6,424 bases of DNA from Bacteroidota bacterium (GTDB taxonomy: Bacteria > Bacteroidota > Bacteroidia > Bacteroidales > UBA4417). Made by a program: the position numbers and the translations under genes. The DNA lies in contig JAIFMH010000315.1 of NCBI GenBank assembly GCA_020048595.1, positions 1-6,424 on the forward strand, in the 5' to 3' direction. The notes beneath the pieces were generated by a model. The model searched no databases. It was not told where the DNA came from and saw only the letters and a program-made list of their open reading frames with translations. Below are positions 1 through 5,759 of the stretch, one piece after another (positions within the stretch are counted from its first letter, which is position 1; every line of letters starts with the position of its first letter).

Positions 1-188
1 TGAAAACAAATTTAACTCGATTTTAGCCTCGAAAAATTATAAAAATAAGTGTTTTTATTAATTGCTGTATTTTGAAAACCATAGTTGCATGATGGATTAT
101 GTTATATATAAAATTTTGATTCTTCGAGGTGAAGCTCAAAAAAGCCTGAAAAAAATTAGCTATACATTAAATTGATTTAGAAGTAGCT

Positions 189-196
189 TATATTTG
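189..196 (+). promoter_or_regulatory. Candidate Bacteroidota-type -7 element for the restriction gene
   Basis: The eight bases TATATTTG match the Bacteroidota housekeeping -7 consensus TAnnTTTG exactly. They end 51 bases before the ATG of the type IIG gene, which would give a leader of roughly 40-45 bases. The best -33-like TTG lies at 172-174. Its spacer is only 14 bases, shorter than the usual spacing of about 19, so the upstream half is weak. No Shine-Dalgarno sequence is visible before the ATG; the leader is A/T-rich, as is common in this phylum. The rest of 1-247 shows no gene. Confidence 0.45.
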
Positions 197-247
197 TTGA
201 GATAAAAAAATAAATGTTTAAAAACTATTTTACTGAATTCCATATCG

Positions 248-3235
248 ATGACCTTTTTCCAGAACTCCGTCCTTAACAAACACCTCAAAGCACAGGATTC
301 ATCTGCAATAAAAGTTGCTTATGCAAAGTTTATAGCTCACTTTCATGACCCCGCTATTCGGGAAAATATTCGCAACAGCAAGGAAGAACAATACCAGGGC
401 GAGTTTCTGATCGATCTCTTTGTAAATGTATTGGGATATATCAAAAACCCAAACGCGGGATTCAACATCACAACCGAATACAAAAACGTAAAGGACAGTA
501 AAAAAGCCGACGGCGCAATCCTGATCAATGGCATTGTTAAAGCAGTTATCGAACTCAAAGGAACCGAAACCACCGATTTAAACCGTATCGAAACCCAGGC
601 TTTCGGCTATAAGAACAACCAGCCCGAATGCATATATGTAATCACTTCCAATTTCGAAAAGCTTCGTTTCTATATCGATAATGCGATTGAGAATTTTGAG
701 TTCAACCTGTTTACCCTTACCGAAAAAGAGTTTGAATTGCTATGGCTGTGCCTGGCATTTGTAAACATTGAGAAAAATCTTCCTAAACGCATCAAGGATG
801 AATCGGTAAGCCAGGAAGATGTTATTACCAAAAGCCTGTATAACGATTATTCGCTGTTTAAACGTGAATTGCATCAAAACCTGGTAACACTCAATCCGGA
901 TCATGATCCTTTGACGCTCTTTAAAAAATCGCAAAAGCTATTAGATCGCTTTTTGTTCCTCTTTTTTGCCGAAGACCGGCAGCTGTTGCCTCCTAATTCA
1001 GTAAGGCTCATTCTCGACGACTGGCGCGATTTGCAGGATAAAGATGTAGATATTGCCCTTTACGCCAGGTTTAAAAAGTACTTCGAATACCTCAATACCG
1101 GCTTTAAAGGGAAACGCTACGAAGTGTTTGCCTATAACGGTGGCCTATTTAAAACTGATGAATTGCTTGATACGCTGAAAATTGAGGATGAATTGCTTTA
1201 CAGACACGCGATGAAGCTTTCTACGTATGACTTTGTCAGCGAAGTGGATGTAAATATTTTAGGTCACATTTTCGAAAATTCACTGAACGAACTGGACGAA
1301 ATAAAAGCCCGGCTCGAAGGACAGCAGGTGGATAAATCCAAAAGCAAGCGCAAAAAAGACGGTGTTTTTTATACTCCCAAGTACATTACAAAGTATATTG
1401 TTGATAATACCATCGGTAAACTTTGCACTGAAAAAAAGGCCCTACTAGAGCTTATTGAAGAAGAATATACCACCGACCGAAAACGCACCATTAAAACCAA
1501 ACAGCCTTTATTTGATAAACTTACCGCTTACCGCAACTGGCTTTTGCAACTAACAATCTGCGATCCGGCCTGCGGCTCGGGAGCGTTCCTTAACCAGGCA
1601 CTCGACTTCCTGATTAATGAGCATCGGTATATTGATGAATTGCAGGCCAAGCTTTTTGGTGATGCCATGGTGCTGAGCGATTTCGAAAAGAATATACTCG
1701 AAAACAACCTGTTTGGCGTTGATTTAAACGAGGAAAGTGTAGAAATAGCCAAGCTCTCACTTTGGCTTCGTACAGCGCAGCCTAACCGTAAACTCAACGA
1801 TTTAAATAACAATATCAAATGCGGCAACTCGCTGATTGATGACCCGGCTGTAGCTGGTGATAAAGCGTTTAACTGGCATACAGAGTTTCCTTCTGTTTTT
1901 GCAAAAGGTGGGTTTGATGTGGTGATTGGGAATCCGCCATACGTTTTTGGAGGAAATGAAGGAATCAAGGATGGAGAAAAAATCTTCTTTAAAAATACAT
2001 ATTTAACAGGTTCTGGAAAAGTCAATTTGTTTACCTTATTCATTGAAAAGTCATATAGAATACTTAAAACAGCAGGAGAGTTTTCATTTATAATACCAAA
2101 TACATTTTTAAGGGTGACTTCATACCATGAGTCCAGGAAATATTTTATTGACAATTTTCAATTTCGTGAACTTGCTGATCTCGGTAATGATGTATTCAGT
2201 GATGCAGTTACCACTTCAATTATTGTAGTCGCGACAAAAATTGCTCCGGATAATTCCAAAAGCCTAAAAGTAATTAAAGATTTTAATGGGGGATTTACTG
2301 AATTTTTTCTAAGCGATATCATCTTAAACAATTATGTAATTACATCTAATTCGTCAAGTATAAAACTGGATTTAGTAAATAAAATTTGTTTTAATTCCAC
2401 ATTACTAGGGGATGAATGTGAGGAAATGATTTTTGGAGTTGTGATTACCAAAAATAAGGATGAAGTTGTATTTGATAATTATGAGGATAATTATAAACCA
2501 TTCCTTGAGGGTAAAGATATAAGTGCATACTATATTAAGCCGATACACAGTTATTTAAAATATGAACCAAAATTGCTACATCGTGCTAGAACGCCTAAGA
2601 TTTTTGAAGTTCCAGAAAAACTATTAGTACAAAGGATTACTGGCGGTAAGCGTCCATTAAAAGTTGCCTATGATGATAAATGCTTTTATAATAAGGAATC
2701 AATAAATAATATTATACTTAAAACCAGCTCTGATTTGAGTACTAAGTATGTTCTTGTTTTATTGAATTCCTCATTGATAAACTGGTTTTACAACACTCAA
2801 TTTACAAACGATTCAACTTTAACTGTCAATATTTCAAAAGAGTATTTATCACGAATTCCTATTAGATTTACAAATGATAAGGACATGTTTCAGGATAAAG
2901 CCGACAAAATGCTTTTCTTAAATATTGAATTACATGAAATTTCAAATAGATTCCAACGCACCATCCAACGTAAATTTAACCTGGAAGAATTGCCGGGCAA
3001 ATTACAAAACTGGTATTTGCTTTCCTATGCAGAGTTTATTATCGAACTGGCTAAAAAGAAAATAAAACTAACACTTACCGAAGAAGGTGATTGGGAAACC
3101 TACTTTCTGCAGGAAGCAAAACTAGCCCTGGCTTTAAAATCCGAAATAGATAAAACGGATAAGGAAATTGACCGGATGGTGTATGAGCTGTATGGGCTAA
3201 CGGAGGAGGAGATTACGATTGTTGAACAACAATAA
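248..3235 (+). CDS. Type IIG (Eco57I-like) restriction-modification enzyme, single chain
   Basis: This is a bifunctional enzyme that should cut unmodified DNA and methylate adenine N6 with S-adenosylmethionine in the same target. Residues about 1-165 resemble the HsdR-type N-terminal nuclease domain, with a PD-(D/E)XK site at Asp88, Glu102 and Lys104. A helical connector follows to about 370. The methylase part has GVFYTP (372-377), motif I DPACGSGAF (439-447), motif II acidic residue Asp492 in GVDLN, and the catalytic motif IV NPPY (562-565), which marks an N6-adenine methylase. Residues about 570-900 form the target recognition region, and the C-terminal end (ELYGLTEEEI) is typical of the family. 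The length of 995 aa fits type IIG enzymes, and all key motifs are intact, so it looks functional. The recognition site cannot be predicted. Nucleotide composition drops sharply to AT-rich across about 1960-2950. No partner methylase or specificity gene is seen. Confidence 0.93.
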   Translation: MTFFQNSVLNKHLKAQDSSAIKVAYAKFIAHFHDPAIRENIRNSKEEQYQGEFLIDLFVNVLGYIKNPNAGFNITTEYKNVKDSKKADGAILINGIVKAVIELKGTETTDLNRIETQAFGYKNNQPECIYVITSNFEKLRFYIDNAIENFEFNLFTLTEKEFELLWLCLAFVNIEKNLPKRIKDESVSQEDVITKSLYNDYSLFKRELHQNLVTLNPDHDPLTLFKKSQKLLDRFLFLFFAEDRQLLPPNSVRLILDDWRDLQDKDVDIALYARFKKYFEYLNTGFKGKRYEVFAYNGGLFKTDELLDTLKIEDELLYRHAMKLSTYDFVSEVDVNILGHIFENSLNELDEIKARLEGQQVDKSKSKRKKDGVFYTPKYITKYIVDNTIGKLCTEKKALLELIEEEYTTDRKRTIKTKQPLFDKLTAYRNWLLQLTICDPACGSGAFLNQALDFLINEHRYIDELQAKLFGDAMVLSDFEKNILENNLFGVDLNEESVEIAKLSLWLRTAQPNRKLNDLNNNIKCGNSLIDDPAVAGDKAFNWHTEFPSVFAKGGFDVVIGNPPYVFGGNEGIKDGEKIFFKNTYLTGSGKVNLFTLFIEKSYRILKTAGEFSFIIPNTFLRVTSYHESRKYFIDNFQFRELADLGNDVFSDAVTTSIIVVATKIAPDNSKSLKVIKDFNGGFTEFFLSDIILNNYVITSNSSSIKLDLVNKICFNSTLLGDECEEMIFGVVITKNKDEVVFDNYEDNYKPFLEGKDISAYYIKPIHSYLKYEPKLLHRARTPKIFEVPEKLLVQRITGGKRPLKVAYDDKCFYNKESINNIILKTSSDLSTKYVLVLLNSSLINWFYNTQFTNDSTLTVNISKEYLSRIPIRFTNDKDMFQDKADKMLFLNIELHEISNRFQRTIQRKFNLEELPGKLQNWYLLSYAEFIIELAKKKIKLTLTEEGDWETYFLQEAKLALALKSEIDKTDKEIDRMVYELYGLTEEEITIVEQQ

Positions 3236-3263
3236 GCATTGGAGATATGTTATTTACTGCTAT

Positions 3264-3878
3264 CTATACATGTTTTCTGTTATGTAAGTACTGAATCAGA
3301 AATACAATCGTACCAAGCAACAAAACTATATCAAGGTAAACGCCTAGTTTTAGTATTCCAAATAAGCTATAAAAAAAACCGTAACATATAAGTATGATTT
3401 TCAGTGGATTGGATTTAAATCCATTAAAAATCAATGCAATCCCAATAGCTATCGACAATGTTGGACACGGAATTAATCCGGTTGGTGCCGCATAAAGATT
3501 TTCCGAAATCGAATCCACTTCTATAAAATGAGGATACCACAATCCGAATACCAATAGTAAAATACCCGCAAACCGATATGACCATGGTGAATACTTAACC
3601 TCTTTTTGTGATAACTTTAACCCGGTGATCAAGCAGTATATTGAAAGAATAGAGAATAGTAATCCATTAAACGGATTGCTGTTAAACCATGCAAGCAGAG
3701 CAACTGTAATAAAAGGCAATAACAGGAACAACACAGCCATTCTGTTGGTTGGTCGCCAAAGCACAAGAATCAGCAGTAGTATCGAAATGTAAATTACAAT
3801 ATGCCAATAAATGGAAATCAGAATGTAATTGTTTGAAATGGTCCTTAAACCATCAAGAATTTCATTTGATGTGGGCAT
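3264..3878 (-). CDS. Multi-pass inner-membrane protein, DUF6064-like, function unknown
   Basis: This 204-aa protein is almost entirely hydrophobic, with about seven probable membrane segments near residues 19-41, 47-65, 72-88, 102-118, 138-154, 158-175 and 178-198. There is no cleavable signal peptide or enzymatic motif. The order of features (YWHIV near 24-28, SNPFNG near 67-72, WSYR near 99-102, then APTGLIPCPT at 131-140 before the fifth helix) resembles what I recall of the DUF6064 family, whose members carry a similar PCPT motif. The assignment is from memory of the family pattern. The ATG at 3876-3878 follows a very A/T-rich leader with no Shine-Dalgarno sequence. The gene converges on the restriction gene, with only 28 bases between the two stop codons and no clear terminator there. 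It is probably independent of the restriction system. A TAACTTTG box at 4000-4007 on this strand is a possible -7 element, but no -33 partner was found. Confidence 0.75.
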   Translation of the reverse strand: MPTSNEILDGLRTISNNYILISIYWHIVIYISILLLILVLWRPTNRMAVLFLLLPFITVALLAWFNSNPFNGLLFSILSIYCLITGLKLSQKEVKYSPWSYRFAGILLLVFGLWYPHFIEVDSISENLYAAPTGLIPCPTLSIAIGIALIFNGFKSNPLKIILICYGFFYSLFGILKLGVYLDIVLLLGTIVFLIQYLHNRKHV

Positions 3879-3999
3879 AGGTTGATTTTTTTTTAAATTT
3901 CAATCGTTGCAATTCAGTTAATAATTGGTATTATTAAATAAAAATTGATTTAAAACATCGAAACGAATTTTATAAATATGTTTTTTCTCTTATCGAATG

Positions 4000-4007
4000 C
4001 AAAGTTA
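4000..4007 (-). promoter_or_regulatory. Possible -7 element upstream of the membrane protein gene
   Basis: Read on the minus strand these bases are TAACTTTG, a perfect match to TAnnTTTG. The box lies 121 bases before the ATG of the DUF6064-like gene and just past the end of the decayed frame at 4029-4278. No TTG-like -33 element is present at the usual distance upstream, and such an 8-base pattern can arise by chance in AT-rich DNA, so this is a weak call. Confidence 0.25.
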
Positions 4008-4028
4008 TATAATTGCATTTGATGAAAA

Positions 4029-4278
4029 TTATCGCTTACAATACTCTTTCAGAATATTACGTTTACTTGTATCAACCACAAAAAATATTTTTTCTTCGGT
4101 TACATTGCTTATATCAATTCCACATTCACTAACATCAGATAGCGAAATTTTAGTCAGCTAGCAATTATTCAAATTATAGTTAATTCCGGTCAATCGCAGA
4201 TTAAATATATGCTTTTTGCCTATAACTATATCTGGTTATATAAATAAATTTCAACAGGATTAGATATATTTTAGTCAT
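4029..4278 (-). pseudogene. Decayed small gene downstream of the ImmA/IrrE peptidase, unknown family
   Basis: No intact gene fills 3879-4285, but the minus strand holds protein-like sequence. From 4235 down to the TAA at 4029-4031 one frame reads through 68 codons with a single stop, a TAG at 4158-4160 that is one C-to-T change from CAG. The 42 codons after that stop give a balanced, protein-like composition that includes VTEEKIFFVVDTSKR and ends ILKEYCKR. In another frame, an ATG at 4276-4278 begins MTKIYLILLKF, only 7 bases after the peptidase stop codon, the spacing expected within an operon. One frameshift near 4236-4245 would join the two parts into a protein of about 80 residues with a hydrophobic N-terminus. 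I do not recognise the family. The alternative is chance open sequence; AT-rich noncoding DNA would normally carry several more stops over this length. Confidence 0.45.
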
Positions 4279-4285
4279 CGAATAG

Positions 4286-5125
4286 CTAAAATTTTACCTC
4301 ATATACTATGCTCACAATCCTGTTAAGGTTCTGTTGCACCAAACAATCTTCCCGGTACACACGCAATGCGTCTTCTTCGGTTTTTGGATTAAACCATATA
4401 TCAGCAGCCAGCAGGTTGTCTGTTTTAAAATCATCATTGCCTTCATAGCAATACCTTCCGGCTACGGATGTAGCTGGTATATACCCGTCTTCGGTGAGTT
4501 TTAGAGTATAATGCCTGAATTTTGCACTACTTATTTTATGGTCAAACTTACCATCCTGAAAAATAAATATCATAGCAATTGGAACATCTCCTAAAACCAT
4601 ATACCTCGAAAATGCGGCAGTTTGGCTTACCTTGTAGTATTTGCATATCTGGTAAATCAGCCAGGTACTGAACTCCTGTCCTGAAATATCTTTTAATATC
4701 CGATTTCGTGGCATAAGCAGGCAAGCCGCAAAATACTCAGCTTCTTTTTCAAAAAGAGTGATTGATAACATGATTGAATCTGTCTGCGGCAAAACTCCCA
4801 TTTTTATTAGTTCAGCGCGCTGTTCATCAATAAAGTAATGCCCAAGTTCATGGGCAAATGAATACCTGATTACAGGCGCATTCAACGTGGAGCCGAGGGA
4901 TGTATCGAGGTACACATGAAATTTGCGGTTCCTGTAATGGATCAGACCTTTAAAATCACGGTTGTAATTATTTAACGAATAGGTTATACCCTGATCGCAA
5001 GCTATAATTTCAGGTTTTATCAGCTCATGTTCTCCGAAGTATTCTTTTGAAATTTCCTGCGCGTATTGTTCGAGTATTTCTTTTCGTTTTGCAGTTAAAA
5101 GGGTAGGGGCTTTAACTTTGGTCAT
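4286..5125 (-). CDS. ImmA/IrrE-family zinc metallopeptidase
   Basis: This 279-aa soluble protein carries the zinc site HELGH at residues 92-96 (His92, Glu93, His96). It is followed by the family signature EKEAEYFAACLLMPR (126-140), in which Glu128 is the likely third zinc ligand. Residues about 153-179, including VSQTAAFSRYMVLG, match the helical segment that usually follows the ImmA/IrrE (COG2856) core. Some 100 C-terminal residues (about 180-279) show nothing I recognise and may sense a signal or partner. Family members are site-specific proteases that cleave a transcription regulator, as ImmA does to ImmR in ICEBs1 and IrrE to DdrO in Deinococcus. No HTH repressor is adjacent here. The nearest regulator is the sigma-like gene two genes upstream on the same strand. 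The ATG at 5123-5125 is the only plausible start, since the next Met (109) falls after the zinc site. No Shine-Dalgarno sequence is seen. Confidence 0.9.
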   Translation of the reverse strand: MTKVKAPTLLTAKRKEILEQYAQEISKEYFGEHELIKPEIIACDQGITYSLNNYNRDFKGLIHYRNRKFHVYLDTSLGSTLNAPVIRYSFAHELGHYFIDEQRAELIKMGVLPQTDSIMLSITLFEKEAEYFAACLLMPRNRILKDISGQEFSTWLIYQICKYYKVSQTAAFSRYMVLGDVPIAMIFIFQDGKFDHKISSAKFRHYTLKLTEDGYIPATSVAGRYCYEGNDDFKTDNLLAADIWFNPKTEEDALRVYREDCLVQQNLNRIVSIVYEVKF

Positions 5126-5175
5126 CAGATAAAACAGTATAGGTTAATATTTATGATTTTAAAATAGTAAACGAG

Positions 5176-5187
5176 TTATCCGGATAA
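5176..5187. promoter_or_regulatory. Perfect 12-bp palindrome, candidate operator of the peptidase gene
   Basis: TTATCCGGATAA is a perfect 12-base palindrome in otherwise AT-rich DNA, 50 bases upstream of the peptidase ATG, where a promoter or operator would lie. A dimeric regulator could bind it. Its CCGGAT core also occurs in the arms of the nearby terminator at 5243-5275. The flanking bases do not extend the symmetry. No second full copy of the 12-mer was seen in the window. Confidence 0.35.
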
Positions 5188-5237
5188 GTTAATTCAATAA
5201 TCGGTTAGGCAATAGTCAATAAGTTGGATAAAGGTAT

Positions 5238-5275
5238 AAAAAAAACTTTCCGGATGATGTTCATCCGGAAAGTTT
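5238..5275 (-). terminator. Rho-independent terminator of the sigma-like/small-gene transcript
   Basis: The arms 5243-5257 and 5261-5275 are perfect 15-base inverted repeats around a 3-base loop (5258-5260), with the GC-rich core TCCGGATGA. On the minus strand the stem is followed directly by a run of eight T (plus-strand A at 5238-5245, the last three also pairing in the stem), the classic intrinsic terminator shape. On the plus strand no T-run follows, so it acts mainly on leftward transcription. It lies about 150 bases beyond the stop of the small gene and about 110 bases before the peptidase ATG, which argues for separate transcription of the peptidase, or for control by read-through. Confidence 0.88.
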
Positions 5276-5426
5276 GTAAAAGAAACCTGTTTTTCTGCTG
5301 GTTACTGTTTTTGTTGTAATTGACAGGACGATTTAAACACTAAGAAAAATGCTGTAAACTTTCATCATTAGGTTAAAGGTTTGTTAATAGCATTGTGTTT
5401 GGGTTTATTTTAGGTATCAGGGTATT

Positions 5427-5759
5427 TTACTCCTGGTTTTCTGCTTTCTGCCGGTCTTCATCCATTTTACGAAGTGTGTCAGCTGAAAGGTTGAGCCCGT
5501 TGCGGGCGGCCATGCTTTGGCCTTCGGTGTTTTCATTTGGTATTTCGGTTGTATCAGCCTGCTGAAGGATAAAACCTCTTCGGAGCATGGCTATGGGATC
5601 GGCAAGCAGTTCGGGGAGTTTTACTTTTTTCCGGTGTCTGCTTTCAAAAGCATCAACCTGTGCCGGTGTCTCCGGGAACATCCTGCCCGTCTCGCGGAGG
5701 AAGTCTTTTAATTTCTCTCCGGATCGTTTCTCTTCTGCTTTTTGCTGTTTTAGGTCCAT
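5427..5759 (-). CDS. Small charged protein overlapping the sigma-like gene, unknown function
   Basis: This is a 110-aa protein with no membrane segment, signal peptide or known catalytic motif. It has a Lys/Glu-rich N-terminus (1-20), the segment FLRETGRMFPETPAQVDAFE (20-39), a basic patch RHRKKVK (41-47), a proline- and leucine-containing middle ending in RRGF (60-63), and a C-terminus AARNGLNLSADTLRKMDEDR (84-103) that looks helical. I do not recognise a named family. The frame stays open upstream to an ATG at 5901-5903, but that part lies wholly inside the sigma-like gene. I chose the ATG at 5757-5759 because the protein-like hydrophilic character begins there. Even so it overlaps the sigma-like gene by 107 bases in another frame, implying translational coupling. 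The position between a sigma-like factor and an ImmA/IrrE peptidase suggests a partner, anti-sigma-like regulator or protease substrate. This is inference. Confidence 0.75.
   Translation of the reverse strand: MDLKQQKAEEKRSGEKLKDFLRETGRMFPETPAQVDAFESRHRKKVKLPELLADPIAMLRRGFILQQADTTEIPNENTEGQSMAARNGLNLSADTLRKMDEDRQKAENQE

Larger units (their letters stand above)
5126..5426. other. Intergenic spacer with terminator and candidate operator
   Basis: These 301 bases separate the small overlapping gene from the peptidase, both on the minus strand. The half nearest the small gene (5276-5426) is its 3' untranslated region and shows no convincing gene. The terminator at 5238-5275 follows. The remaining 112 bases before the peptidase ATG form its leader and should contain its promoter. 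They include the palindrome at 5176-5187 but no perfect TAnnTTTG box on the minus strand. Confidence 0.7.

Noticed and set aside
39..58. 7-bp hairpin of A and T only near the window start
   Set aside because: It has no G-C pairs and sits in very AT-rich DNA where such inverted repeats arise by chance. It is not a credible terminator.
1528..2154. Open frame of 208 codons on the minus strand inside the restriction gene
   Set aside because: It lies antisense to the well-supported methylase motifs I, II and IV, its protein is serine/proline-rich with no domain pattern, and the plus-strand gene fully explains the region. The shorter antisense frames at 343-573 and 740-934 are rejected for the same reason.
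5333..5368. 11-codon frame MMKVYSIFLSV on the minus strand in the 3' region of the small gene
   Set aside because: It is too short, has no ribosome-binding signal or regulatory structure around it, and is likely chance.
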